Part shown: one piece after another, positions 1 through 7,798 of the stretch
Position numbering within the stretch: position 1 is the stretch's first letter
Layout: the number at the start of each line of letters is the position of its first letter
NCBI RefSeq assembly: GCF_017497985.1
Contig: NZ_JAGDFV010000002.1
Location: 62,001 to 126,000 of the forward strand
DNA: 64,000 nucleotides
Source: Meiothermus sp. CFH 77666
GTDB lineage: Bacteria > Deinococcota > Deinococci > Deinococcales > Thermaceae
Reading direction: 5' to 3'
The notes under the pieces: generated by a model
The model's database searches: none
Seen by the model: only the letters and a program-made list of their open reading frames with translations
Told to the model about the DNA's origin: nothing
Made by a program: the position numbers and the translations under genes

Positions 1-114
1 TCGATATAGAGGATGGCAAACCGCTTCCCCGATGATGTTACCGACTGCCTCACCCCCAGGTTATTTACTGAAACCGCTCTTGCGCGGTGATTTTTGCAAC
101 AAACGGGAGGGTTT
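1..114. other. leading intergenic stretch, no gene recognised
   Basis: No coding frame that I can support. A short inverted pair ACCGC/GCGGT sits just before the ribosome binding site of the first gene. The stretch could be the tail of an upstream gene cut by the window edge, but no conserved peptide is visible. Confidence 0.4.
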
Positions 115-516
115 ATGACAGGAGACAAACCGACCAATGGCAGGGATCGGGCGACCATCTGGATAGGGGTGGCGGTGCTGATGGGGTTTGCGGTTCTGGT
201 GGTTTACATGTTTAGCCTGCTGACCTCGAGCGAGACCACCTGGAACCGCGCCCTCTACCTCTTTGCGGGAGTGGAGGCCATTGCCTTTGCGGCGGCGGGG
301 TATTTTTTTGGGCGGGAGGTCAACCGTCAGCGGGCCGAGAGCGCGGAGTGGCGGGCTGGCCAGGCCGAGCAGCAGCGACAACAATGGAGCGAACGGGCCC
401 TCGAGGCTGAAACCAAGGGCCAGAGCTTACGCGCTGCCCTCTGGGTCAAGGCGACCGAACACCCGGAGCTTGCGGAGATGGCCCGGCTATCCGAGGCGCT
501 ATTTCCCCAGAAATAG
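115..516 (+). CDS. small membrane protein of unknown function, 133 aa
   Basis: I do not recognise a family. The chosen ATG follows a clear GGGAGG ribosome binding site; an upstream in-frame TTG at 94 has none. Two hydrophobic helices lie at about residues 15-40 and 48-68, then a charged, Gln/Glu/Arg-rich segment (about 70-115) with coiled-coil character. The likely topology is two membrane spans with a cytoplasmic helical tail. It stands alone ahead of a separately promoted GNAT gene, so context does not suggest a job. Confidence 0.6.
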   Translation: MTGDKPTNGRDRATIWIGVAVLMGFAVLVVYMFSLLTSSETTWNRALYLFAGVEAIAFAAAGYFFGREVNRQRAESAEWRAGQAEQQRQQWSERALEAETKGQSLRAALWVKATEHPELAEMARLSEALFPQK

Positions 517-559
517 CGAGAAGCGCGAAAAGCCCTTTTGCTGCGACAGCCTTTTGCGC

Positions 560-565
560 TAGGCT
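560..565 (+). promoter_or_regulatory. candidate -10 box TAGGCT before GNAT gene
   Basis: TAGGCT ends 9 nt before the ATG at 575 and no Shine-Dalgarno is seen, so the transcript may start at or near the start codon. The spacing is slightly longer than in the better examples in this window. Confidence 0.35.
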
Positions 566-574
566 AGTAGCATC

Positions 575-985
575 ATGCCCATCCGCGAGTTCCGAATGGC
601 AGACTACGCCAGCGTGCTGGCCCTCTGGCAGGATGCTGGCCTGGAGCTCAACCCCTCGGATAGCTTCGAGGGTTTGCAAAAGAAGCTCGAGCGCGACCCC
701 GACCTGTTTCTGGTGGTGGAGGAAGACGGGCAGATTCTGGGGGCCCTGCTGGCGGGCTACGATGGACGGCGGGGCTGGCTTTACCACATGGCGGTACACC
801 CCTTTGGGCAGGGGCAGGGCTGGGGTAAGCGGCTGCTGGAGGAGCTCGAGTCCCGTCTGCGTGCCAAGGGTTGCCAGAAGCTGAACCTGCTGGTTGAGCC
901 CTCGTATGCCGAAGCCCAAGACTTCTTCGAGCGCCTGGGCTACCGCCGCGACGACCTGATTTTCATGGAGAAGTGGCTGGGTTAG
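575..985 (+). CDS. GNAT family N-acetyltransferase
   Basis: A 136-residue single-domain GNAT protein. The start MPIREFRMADYASVLALW is typical of the first strand and helix, and the acetyl-CoA loop is visible as GQGQGWGKRLL at about residues 88-98, matching the Q/R-x-x-G-x-G/A signature. The C-terminal half carries the usual FFERLGYRR segment. The family transfers acetyl groups from acetyl-CoA to small amines or protein N-termini; the substrate cannot be told from sequence. It is monocistronic, with its own candidate -10 box. Confidence 0.85.
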   Translation: MPIREFRMADYASVLALWQDAGLELNPSDSFEGLQKKLERDPDLFLVVEEDGQILGALLAGYDGRRGWLYHMAVHPFGQGQGWGKRLLEELESRLRAKGCQKLNLLVEPSYAEAQDFFERLGYRRDDLIFMEKWLG

Positions 986-1089
986 AGCGGTTCTCGAGAA
1001 GAACGCAGCGATCTTCAGGTGTAAAAATCGTACTAAACGCGTATTTACCGCCAATCTCAGCAGCAAAAAACCAGAGCTGCGATAAGGCG

Positions 1090-1095
1090 TAAGAT
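1090..1095 (+). promoter_or_regulatory. leaderless-type -10 box TAAGAT before cax
   Basis: TAAGAT is followed by 7 nt and then the ATG at 1103, with no Shine-Dalgarno. This fits the leaderless promoters described for Deinococcus-Thermus. Confidence 0.5.
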
Positions 1096-1102
1096 TAGAG
1101 GC

Positions 1103-2170
1103 ATGTGGAACTATATTCTGCTGGCCTTTGTGCCCCTGGCTGTGGTACTGGAAGTGCTTCACGCGCCAGACGTATGGATTTTTCTGATATCCGCACTGGC
1201 CCTGCTGCCGCTGGCGGGCCTCATGGGCCGGGCTACCGAGGAGTTGGCCGCGAGGGCCGGTAGCACCGTAGGGGGCCTGCTCAATGCCACCTTTGGCAAC
1301 GCTGCCGAGCTGATCATCGCGCTGGTGGCCCTGCTCGCCGGAAAGATTGAAGTGGTGAAGGCCAGCATCACCGGCTCCATCCTGTCCAACCTGCTGCTGG
1401 TGCTGGGGCTCTCGATCTTCCTGGGCGGTTTGCGCCATAGCACCCAGAAATTCAATGCTCAGGCTGCGGGCCTGATGACTTCGCTCCTGACCCTAACCCT
1501 GATTGCCTTCATGCTGCCGGCCTTCTTCGACATTGCTGAGCGCAACTTTTTCAAGGTGGAAAACCCGGCCCTGCCCGACCAGATGTTCAGCCTGGCCACA
1601 GCGGGAGTGCTGATTTTGATTTATCTGTCCAACATCTATTTTTCCTTGCGTACTCACAAAGACCTGATCTCCGGTATCTCCGACCAGGAGCACCACGAGG
1701 CGACCTGGAGCCTTCCGGTGGCGGTGGGTGTGCTGGCCGCTGCCACGGTGGGGGTGGCGGTGATGGCCGAGTTTCTGGTGGGCAGCCTGGAAGAGGCCAC
1801 CAAGGTGCTGGGCCTTTCGGAGTTTTTTGTGGGCATCATCCTGATTCCGCTGGTGGGCAACGCAGCCGAGCATTTTGCGGCAGTGGTATTTGCCGTGAAA
1901 AACAAGATGGATCTGGCGGTGCAGATTGCGGTGGGTTCTTCCCTGCAGATTGCCCTGCTGGTAGCACCCATTCTGGTGATTGTGGGCTATTTTGCGGGCC
2001 GCCCGATGGATTTGGTGTTCCAGAACCCCCTGGAGCTCGCCGCCCTGGCGGCCTCGATTCTGGCCACCAACGCAGTGGTGCGGGATGGCCAGAGCAACTG
2101 GTTGGAAGGGGTGCTGCTGCTGGGGGTTTATGCGCTCCTGGGCTTTGCTTTCTTCTTCACGCCCAGGTAA
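1103..2170 (+). CDS. cax: calcium/proton antiporter (CaCA family, Cax type)
   Basis: A 355-residue polytopic membrane protein with about ten to eleven hydrophobic helices. The two inverted alpha-repeat motifs of cation/Ca2+ exchangers are clear: GNAAELIIALVALLAG near residue 67 and GNAAEHFAAVVFAVKN near residue 251, each with the conserved Asn and acidic Glu that coordinate the cation. Length and the acidic loop between halves fit microbial Cax/ChaA-type Ca2+/H+ antiporters. The role would be extrusion of Ca2+ driven by proton entry. It is a single gene, followed by a perfect hairpin. Confidence 0.9.
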   Translation: MWNYILLAFVPLAVVLEVLHAPDVWIFLISALALLPLAGLMGRATEELAARAGSTVGGLLNATFGNAAELIIALVALLAGKIEVVKASITGSILSNLLLVLGLSIFLGGLRHSTQKFNAQAAGLMTSLLTLTLIAFMLPAFFDIAERNFFKVENPALPDQMFSLATAGVLILIYLSNIYFSLRTHKDLISGISDQEHHEATWSLPVAVGVLAAATVGVAVMAEFLVGSLEEATKVLGLSEFFVGIILIPLVGNAAEHFAAVVFAVKNKMDLAVQIAVGSSLQIALLVAPILVIVGYFAGRPMDLVFQNPLELAALAASILATNAVVRDGQSNWLEGVLLLGVYALLGFAFFFTPR

Positions 2171-2180
2171 AGCGACAACT

Positions 2181-2200
2181 CCTCGGACTTCAGTCCGAGG
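2181..2200 (+). terminator. perfect hairpin after cax
   Basis: CCTCGGAC-TTCA-GTCCGAGG is an 8-bp perfect stem with a 4-nt loop, 11 nt past the cax stop codon. There is no U-tract, so it may be a weak terminator or an mRNA 3'-end stabiliser. Confidence 0.5.
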
Positions 2201-2352
2201 CTTCTCGGTTCTCAAGGAACGGCCCTTGCCGTATCCGTCCCCGAAGGCCCCGAACCTTGACACCCCGCTTCGCGGCGAAGAAAGCGTCTCCGTATCAGCA
2301 GGCGTGCGCAATGCTTCCCGCCCCGCTTTGGTGGGGCGGGTGCCACAGGTCT

Positions 2353-2571
2353 TTGTCTGAATTACAAAAAGCCCAGGCCGCTGCACTGGAGAAGGCCTTG
2401 CAGGCCAACCGTGAAAACCTGGCTGTGGTCGAACAACAGGCCTTGCAGGGGGTGCCCAAACAGGTAGTGGCCAGGCTCGAGGAGACCAAAAACAAACTTC
2501 ACGAGGCCCTCAACAATAGCTTACCCGGGCGGAAAAGGAGATATTCATGTACGCTGCCCTCTTTGTACTGA
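2353..2571 (+). CDS. possible small coiled-coil protein, 72 aa
   Basis: A TTG-start reading begins LSELQKAQAAALEKAL and continues as an Ala/Gln/Glu/Lys-rich helix to about residue 52, then a basic Cys-containing tail. Composition is protein-like and heptad-rich, but I recognise no family, the ribosome binding site is weak, and the tail overlaps the next small frame. It could be a real small protein or the remnant of a longer gene. The DNA before it (2201-2352) holds GC-rich hairpins and no gene. Confidence 0.3.
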   Translation: MSELQKAQAAALEKALQANRENLAVVEQQALQGVPKQVVARLEETKNKLHEALNNSLPGRKRRYSCTLPSLY

Positions 2572-2757
2572 TCTCCCTGATATTCATCCTGCCCCTGCCC
2601 AGCGAGGAGCTTCGGGGAAGAGGCGGGATGGCCGGAGCGAGAGGTGAGTTTGTAGGCCGAAATGAATTTGAGGTGGCCAGCCTGGTTCAACAACGGGGCT
2701 TTCATGGGAGCGGCCTTGATTGTACTCGGCAAACCAAAGAGGTCTAAGGCGCCGTAT
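2547..2757 (+). pseudogene. possible broken small membrane protein
   Basis: After AAAGGAGAT there is an ATG whose frame starts with a hydrophobic segment (MYAALFVLISLIFIL) and then becomes Gly/Arg-rich and unlike a protein. A second hydrophobic stretch, WFNNGAFMGAALIVLG, lies 130 bases on in another frame. The two together suggest a frameshifted two-helix membrane protein, but no family can be named. The frame could also be a real 66-residue peptide ending at 2747. Confidence 0.2.
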
Positions 2758-2773
2758 GTTAACATGGCTGAGC

Positions 2774-3331
2774 ATGAGCCTCGAGGCCTTCTCCGACGAG
2801 GTGCTCTTGGCCCTGGTAGTTCGGGGTGACGAGACAGCCTTGCAACAGCTTTTTCGCCGCTATGCCGGGGCTTTTTTGGGCCTCGCACGGCGCATGGGGC
2901 TCGATGCGGCCACCCAGGAGGACGTGGTGCAGGAGGCCTTTAGCAAAATTTGGAAAAACGCCCGGGAGTTTGACCCTCGTCGGGCCTCGGCAAGGGCCTG
3001 GCTGCTGGCCGTGGCCCACCACACCACGGTGGATCAAATTCGCCGCCTGGAAGCCCGACCCAAGCCGCTTGAGCCTCAGGAGGAGGCGGCGGAAGAAGCC
3101 TTCGACCTGCCTGGGCTGGGTCTGGACGAGGAGGGTCGTCTCAATCGCATCCGGCTGCAGAAGGCCTTAGGTTGTCTGAGTGATGAGGAACGGGCGGTCA
3201 TCGAGGTGATTTTTTACCAGGGCTATGCCCACCAGGAGGCCGCCGAGCGGCTGGGCATTCCCCTGGGTACCCTAAAGACCCGGGCCCGGCGGGCCCTGAC
3301 TCGTTTGAAGGAGGAACTCCATGAAGCTTGA
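2774..3331 (+). CDS. ECF RNA polymerase sigma factor
   Basis: About 185 residues with both sigma-70 core domains: region 2 (LFRRYAGAFLGLARRMG, then the DVVQEAFSKIW core-binding helix and DQIRRLE -10 recognition) and region 4 (LQKALGCLSDEERAVIEV, then the HQEAAERLGIPLGTLKTR helix-turn-helix). Region 3 is absent, as in ECF factors. I chose the ATG giving MSLEAFSDEVLLAL because this aligns with ECF N-termini and lies 8 nt after a TAACAT -10 box; 2720 and 2756 are alternatives. It overlaps the anti-sigma gene by 11 nt, a standard sigma/anti-sigma operon, probably autoregulated and governing the Tat-secreted genes downstream. Confidence 0.9.
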   Translation: MSLEAFSDEVLLALVVRGDETALQQLFRRYAGAFLGLARRMGLDAATQEDVVQEAFSKIWKNAREFDPRRASARAWLLAVAHHTTVDQIRRLEARPKPLEPQEEAAEEAFDLPGLGLDEEGRLNRIRLQKALGCLSDEERAVIEVIFYQGYAHQEAAERLGIPLGTLKTRARRALTRLKEELHEA

Positions 3332-3941
3332 GGAGGTGCGGGAGCTTCTACCGCTTTACGCTCTGGGAGGGCTGACGGCGGAGGAGCGGGTGCGCCTCGA
3401 GGAGGCCCTAAAGCGCTACCCCGAGCTTTGGCCCGAGGCCCGGGCCCTACAGGAGACCGCGGCCGACCTGGCCCAGCTAAGCCCGCAGGCGCCGGTTCCC
3501 CCCGGTTTGGAAGAGAGGGTGATGGCCCAGCTGCACTTCCCAAGACGCCTTCCATGGGCGATCTGGCTGTCTCGCGCCGCTGCAGTGCTGCTGGTGCTGG
3601 TACTGGGGTATGGAGGTTGGTGGGGGCTGGGCTGGCTGCTGGCCCTGCGTGATCCGGTTACCCAGGTGCTCACCCTGGCCAGCCCTCAGGGCCAGGTGGT
3701 AGGGCGGGCCATTTTGAGGGCCGACAAGACGGCCCTGGTGCTCCTCGACCGCTGGCCGCCACGGGGCCAGGTTTTCCAGGCCTGGGGCCTGGCCCAGGGC
3801 AGTCCAGTGCCCCTGCCCACATTCCGCACGCCCCTCAAGAGCCTGCGCCTGCCTGCCGGAGCCCGGGCGGTGGCGGTTTCCCTCGAGCCGCCTGGCGGGA
3901 GCCAAAGGCCCACAACCCTGCTGGGCCTACCACAACCCTGA
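3321..3941 (+). CDS. anti-sigma factor, RskA-like
   Basis: 206 residues. The N-terminal anti-sigma domain (LLPLYALGGLTAEERVRLEEAL, about 10-65) would bind the adjacent ECF sigma. One membrane helix lies at about 83-108, and a periplasmic RskA-type beta domain (VFQAWGLAQGSPVPLPTF, about 150-200) follows. The zinc-binding His-x3-Cys-x2-Cys of ZAS anti-sigmas is absent, so this is a zinc-free, probably proteolysis-released type. The gene overlaps the sigma gene and is likely translationally coupled to it. Confidence 0.85.
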   Translation: MKLEEVRELLPLYALGGLTAEERVRLEEALKRYPELWPEARALQETAADLAQLSPQAPVPPGLEERVMAQLHFPRRLPWAIWLSRAAAVLLVLVLGYGGWWGLGWLLALRDPVTQVLTLASPQGQVVGRAILRADKTALVLLDRWPPRGQVFQAWGLAQGSPVPLPTFRTPLKSLRLPAGARAVAVSLEPPGGSQRPTTLLGLPQP

Positions 3942-4030
3942 GACTGTAAGATCGCGCCAAAGAAAGGGCTGTAGCCGGGGGGAAATCCAAACAGCCCTCC
4001 TCCTGCGAACAGCGGGTTGGAGGTGCAAAT

Positions 4031-4663
4031 ATGGAAACGCAACCCCAAAATCTGGCCCGCAGGCAGTTTGTGAAGGTCTTGACGGCTACCGGCCTCTCGG
4101 CGGCGGTCGCCCACAGCTTGGTGGGGCGGGTGTTGGCCCAGTCGCAGGGGGTGAGCGACCTGGATGTACTCAACCTGGCTCTCACCGCCGAGTATCTGGC
4201 CACTGATGCCTACACCCGTGCCCTTACGGTGAGCTTCCCCGGCGAGATCAGGGACTACCTGGCTGAGGCCCTCAAGCACGAGGAGGCCCACGTTAAGGCC
4301 CTGACCGACACCATCCGCGGGCCCTTTGCGGCAATGCCGGTGGCCCGCCCCCAGTTCACCTACGGCGACCTGCAATTCAACACGGCCAACCGGGTAAAGG
4401 TGCTGGAGACGCTGGTGGCCCTCGAGACCGCCTTCACCGGGGCCTACCTGGGAGCTATCCCCCTCATCCAGAACAAGGCGGTGCTCTCTGCGGCGGCCAG
4501 TATTGCCATGAACGAGGAGGCCCACCTGGCGGTTTTGCGCGATGCGGTGCTGAGTCTGGGGGGTAAGGTAGAAGGCCCCCAAACCCCGGTAGGCCGGGCT
4601 TTTGCCGTTGCCATCACCCCTCAGCAAGCCAGCCAGGCCGTGCAGGGCTTTGTCCGTCGATAA
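4031..4663 (+). CDS. Tat-exported ferritin-like domain protein
   Basis: 210 residues with a twin-arginine leader (ARRQFVKVLTATGLSAA, residues 10-26) ending near VLAQSQ. The mature part is a four-helix ferritin-like bundle with the di-metal ligands in order: Glu in LTAEYL, Glu-x-x-His in HEEAHVKAL, Glu in VALETA and Glu-x-x-His in NEEAHLAVL. This matches the periplasmic ferritin-like (dessication-related, Ferritin_2-like) proteins. The role could be iron or peroxide handling outside the cytoplasm. It lies 89 nt after the anti-sigma gene and is probably part of that regulon. Confidence 0.8.
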   Translation: METQPQNLARRQFVKVLTATGLSAAVAHSLVGRVLAQSQGVSDLDVLNLALTAEYLATDAYTRALTVSFPGEIRDYLAEALKHEEAHVKALTDTIRGPFAAMPVARPQFTYGDLQFNTANRVKVLETLVALETAFTGAYLGAIPLIQNKAVLSAAASIAMNEEAHLAVLRDAVLSLGGKVEGPQTPVGRAFAVAITPQQASQAVQGFVRR

Positions 4664-4675
4664 AATCCATAGACC

Positions 4676-4700
4676 TGGGCCCCACCCGCTGTGGGGCCCA
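4676..4700 (+). terminator. strong hairpin between ferritin-like and CHRD genes
   Basis: TGGGCCCCAC-CCGCT-GTGGGGCCCA, a perfect 10-bp stem 12 nt after the stop codon. There is no T-run, so partial termination or mRNA stabilisation is likely. Confidence 0.5.
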
Positions 4701-4729
4701 TCAATACGCTGAAAAAGGGGGTTTGAGTC

Positions 4730-5233
4730 ATGAAGCGGCGAGTGTTTCTTAGTGGGATGGGTGCGAGCGCGCTGACGCTTGGGTTGAGCCCGGTGCGTGC
4801 ACAGAGCCTTGGTTTCACGCGAGCGGTGGTATTGAGCGGAGTTGAAGTGGTACCGAATCCGGTCAACACAGCCGCTCTGGCGGTGGTGCGCCTCGAGCTT
4901 TCCGGCTTCACCCTTACTGTCCAGGGAGCAGTGGCTAACTTGAGCGGGCCTTTCCGTGACTATGCCCGCGATCCTGTGGACGACCCAGCCCTGAACGCCC
5001 GCCTCACCAGCGCAGTGCATATCCACCGGGGGGCCCGGGGGCAGAATGGCCCGCTTTTGCAGGCGCTCAAGGTTACAAGCGCCCCCGATGGCAAGAGTGG
5101 CACCTTTTCGGATCGGCTCGAGCTGAGTCTGGACGACCTGAACCGGCTTTACCGGGGCGAGCTATACTTCGACATCCACACCGCGGCCTTTAGGGCTGGT
5201 GAACTTCGCGGGCAGATTCTGATCATGGTTTAA
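4730..5233 (+). CDS. CHRD domain protein with Tat-type leader
   Basis: 167 residues. The leader MKRRVFLSGMGASALTLGL has paired arginines and a cleavage region near VRAQS. The body (about 28-165) reads as a CHRD domain, with GVEVVPNPVNTAA, SAVHIHRGARGQNGP, and the closing YFDIHTAAFRAGELRGQI. CHRD domains occur in secreted bacterial proteins and in chordin; their biochemical activity is not established. It shares leader type and position with the ferritin-like gene, so both are probably envelope targets of the upstream ECF factor. Confidence 0.85.
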   Translation: MKRRVFLSGMGASALTLGLSPVRAQSLGFTRAVVLSGVEVVPNPVNTAALAVVRLELSGFTLTVQGAVANLSGPFRDYARDPVDDPALNARLTSAVHIHRGARGQNGPLLQALKVTSAPDGKSGTFSDRLELSLDDLNRLYRGELYFDIHTAAFRAGELRGQILIMV

Positions 5234-5347
5234 TCTACGGACTTCCAGTGCGAGGGCTTACCACACATTCGCTGCTCTCCATGCTATGTGCCCCTACAGG
5301 GTACGTGGGAGAGTCCATGTATCCCCGGTTTGAGGACTGGGGTATTA

Positions 5348-5444
5348 AGCGCTCTTCACAGACGTGGTCGCCCGCGAAAACGAGTGTTCTGTCCAGGGCA
5401 AAGGATTTTTAGTCCCGGATGGCTCGATATTTGTAAAGAGCGCT
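5348..5444 (+). repeat. dispersed repeat R2, copy a (intact, 97 bp)
   Basis: Begins AGCGCTCTTCACAGACG and ends TTTGTAAAGAGCGCT, so the ends are inverted repeats. The interior carries TGTCCAGGGCAAAG and CCGGATGGCTC, shared with the copy at 13183. It abuts the stop codon of the PP2C gene and lies between two convergent genes. Confidence 0.75.
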
Positions 5445-7223
5445 TTATGCCCTGCGCCGAATAATGAGCACAGCGGCATTGTCGGGAGCGCCTGCGGTAA
5501 GCGCCTGCTGCACCAGGGCTTCGGCGGCGGCCTGGGAGCTACCGGCCTGGCTCAAAATCTGGGCCATCTGGCCTTCGGTGACCTCGCCCCAGACCCCATC
5601 GGAGAGCAGCACCAGCGCCTCGCCCGGCTCCAGGGTGCCGGAAACCTGGCCGGTGGTGGCTTCCAGGGTCTCCACGTAGCCTTCCTGAGGCTGGCGCAGG
5701 TTGCCTAGCGAACGCAAGACCTGGTTGCGGTCGGGGTGGTGCATGGCCTCCTCGCGGGTAATCATCTGGCTGGCCACCAGGGCTGCGACCAGCGAGTGGT
5801 CGCGGGTGAGCTGCTGGAGCTGCCCCGAACGCCAGAGGTAAATACGGGTATCGCCCACGTGGGCCACGGTGTAGCGAGCCCCCCACAGAATCACCCCGCT
5901 CAGGGTGCAGCCCCCGTCCAGGCCCGCGAGGGCCTCGAGCACGGCCTGATTGGCGGCCCAGACCAGCCGCACCCCCCAGTCGGACTGGGCCTGGGGGTCG
6001 TCGAGGGGGTGGGGCAGGTTGCCTGCAATGAAGGTCTCGACGGCGGCCTGGCTGGCCCGCTCACCAGCGGCCATGCCGCCCATGCCGTCCGAGACGCAGG
6101 CCCGGAGCAAGAGGGTGCGACCAAACTCTGACTGGACGCGCTCGAGGCGGTAGGAGTAGGCATCCTGGTTGTAGTGGCGGCTGGGGTTGAGGCCCACGCT
6201 GGTGGCCTCGCCAAACTCCAGCACTACCTCCACCTCGCTCGGGCGCGAAAGCTTCTTGAGCAGGGCCAGGGCCTGCTTGGGGTTGGCCCGCTCTGCTGGG
6301 GTGGCCAGCATCTGGGCCAGCGCCTGGGGTACGCCCGGCAGCGGGATGCTCGAGAGCAGCAGCTCGCTGGGCCCTTCCACCAGCAGCGCGGTGCCGGTGA
6401 GCAGCTCAAACAACAAGGCCCCCAGCAGGTACACCCCGGTCTTGCTGCTCACGGTGGCTTCGGCCAGGACCTCGGGGGGGGTGTAGCCCTGCCGCCAGAC
6501 TTTGTGCGCGGTCTCGCCTATGGGGGCCAGCCGGGGCGGCAGGGCCAGCCTCAGCCCCTGATTGGTCTGGTAGAGTGCTTGGGGCTCGAGGTCTACAAGC
6601 GCCAGGCCCTTGAGCTCGAGGAAGTACACCAGCTGGGCCAGAGGCTGTACCACTCCCAGGGCCGCCGGCAGCGAGAGCTTGCGGCCTACCGGCTCGCCCT
6701 CTACCGCCTCGACCGCCATGCCTTCGGGGCCCGCATAGACCAGCCGGGGCAGCAGGCGGTGGGTTTCCAGCCCGGCCAGCAGGCGGCCATCTTGTTTGGG
6801 CCCTACCAGCAGCCTTTGGGCTCCCTGGGTTGCCCTCATCCAGCTACCCAGGTAGGGGCCTTCCACCTGAAAGGTCAAGGGGCCCCAGGTGTGGGAGCCG
6901 GGCTGTAGCTCGTGGTTTTTCACGGTGGAGGGTAGTACGGTTTCCTCGAGGTGACCTTCCTCGCGCAGAGGAGGAGGGGCTTCTTTAGCGGGGTCTGCCA
7001 GCTCTTCCTCGGGGGGCAGGCCCATATCGGCGTGGGTCATACCCTCGGCTTCGGCCTCGGCAATTTCCCGCAAATCCAGCGCATCCAGCGGCGCCTCTGA
7101 CGCAGGGGGAGGCTGGTTCGAGAGTGATCCCATGCCCTCAGCCTCAGCCTGAGCGACTTCCTGGATGTCCTCCGTGTCGTAAGCCGGAGTGGCCTGCTCC
7201 AACTCGGAGCGTTCGTCCGGCAT
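5445..7223 (-). CDS. pseudokinase-PP2C fusion (Ser/Thr phosphatase)
   Basis: 592 residues. Residues 16-31 and 47-62 are two near-identical copies of a D-x3-(I/L)-x-E-(V/I)-A-x-AEAEGM motif. About 105-330 resembles a protein kinase C-lobe but lacks catalysis: ALVDLEPQALY replaces HRDxKPxN and no DFG is present, although YTPPEVL and GVYLLGALLFELLTG keep the APE and subdomain IX pattern. About 340-590 is a PP2C domain with HYNQDAY, SDGMGGMAAGERAS, GDTRIY, LLSDGVWG and DNAAV, so its metal-binding Asp residues are intact. It is the last gene of the kinase-FHA-PP2C operon (2-nt gap) and would dephosphorylate targets of the adjacent kinase. Confidence 0.85.
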   Translation of the reverse strand: MPDERSELEQATPAYDTEDIQEVAQAEAEGMGSLSNQPPPASEAPLDALDLREIAEAEAEGMTHADMGLPPEEELADPAKEAPPPLREEGHLEETVLPSTVKNHELQPGSHTWGPLTFQVEGPYLGSWMRATQGAQRLLVGPKQDGRLLAGLETHRLLPRLVYAGPEGMAVEAVEGEPVGRKLSLPAALGVVQPLAQLVYFLELKGLALVDLEPQALYQTNQGLRLALPPRLAPIGETAHKVWRQGYTPPEVLAEATVSSKTGVYLLGALLFELLTGTALLVEGPSELLLSSIPLPGVPQALAQMLATPAERANPKQALALLKKLSRPSEVEVVLEFGEATSVGLNPSRHYNQDAYSYRLERVQSEFGRTLLLRACVSDGMGGMAAGERASQAAVETFIAGNLPHPLDDPQAQSDWGVRLVWAANQAVLEALAGLDGGCTLSGVILWGARYTVAHVGDTRIYLWRSGQLQQLTRDHSLVAALVASQMITREEAMHHPDRNQVLRSLGNLRQPQEGYVETLEATTGQVSGTLEPGEALVLLSDGVWGEVTEGQMAQILSQAGSSQAAAEALVQQALTAGAPDNAAVLIIRRRA

Positions 7224-7225
7224 GG

Positions 7226-7798
7226 CTAGCCCTCCTGAAAGACCACAATTACATTGCCAAACGCAATCTCATCGCCGTCCTTGAGTTCGGCGGGCTCCAC
7301 CAGGCGGGGGGAGTAAGCTTCTTCCCCGGCCCGCTTGATGAAGACCCCGTTGGTCGAGCCCAGGTCGCGCACTTTCCAGACCCCCTCGAAGTAAAGCTCG
7401 GCATGGCGGCGCGAGATGTTCTCGGCCCCCGGCACCCCGGTCAGGTCAATCTCCACCGGGCCGGTAGAGGCATCAAATCGCCCCACCACCAGGCGCGGGC
7501 CCTGCAGGGGGATGGTTTCACTGGTGAGGGCGCCAAAGCGCTTGAAGACCAGTTTGGCCGGACGGAAGACCGGCGCTGGAGGGGGGGGCGGAGAGGGTTC
7601 GGGTGCGGCCGGCAGGGCGGCCTCATGCCCCGAGGCCGGATTGGCGGGGGCTGCCTCGGGTGCAGGGGGCGGGGTCTCGGTGATCACCGGTTCGGGGATC
7701 GGTGCCGGCGCTGCTTCCGGGGTGAGCTCGACCCCGCAGCTTTCGCAATACTGGGTGCCATCGGGATTCTCGGTTCCGCATACCTTACACACAATCAT
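7226..7798 (-). CDS. zinc-ribbon FHA domain protein
   Basis: 190 residues. It has an N-terminal zinc ribbon with two Cys pairs (CKVCG at 4-8, CESCG at 18-22), a Pro/Ala-rich linker (about 28-80), and a C-terminal FHA domain with VVGRFD, ISRRHAEL and DLGSTNGVF. FHA domains bind phosphothreonine, so it probably reads marks made by the kinase whose stop codon it overlaps by 4 nt. The same ribbon type opens the kinase, which suggests a shared docking role. It could scaffold kinase and phosphatase. Confidence 0.9.
   Translation of the reverse strand: MIVCKVCGTENPDGTQYCESCGVELTPEAAPAPIPEPVITETPPPAPEAAPANPASGHEAALPAAPEPSPPPPPAPVFRPAKLVFKRFGALTSETIPLQGPRLVVGRFDASTGPVEIDLTGVPGAENISRRHAELYFEGVWKVRDLGSTNGVFIKRAGEEAYSPRLVEPAELKDGDEIAFGNVIVVFQEG

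Noticed and set aside
446-1438. Long minus-strand frame opposite the GNAT and cax genes
   Set aside because: Antisense shadow of two recognisable genes; composition (His/Gln-rich) is typical of a complemented GC-rich coding strand and no family motif is present.
2547-2757. DoxX-family gene
   Set aside because: Two hydrophobic stretches in different frames hinted at it, but no frameshift model yields a convincing DoxX sequence.
3686-5026. 446-residue minus-strand frame opposite the anti-sigma, ferritin-like and CHRD genes
   Set aside because: It runs across three real genes and their gaps, has no motif and no ribosome binding site.
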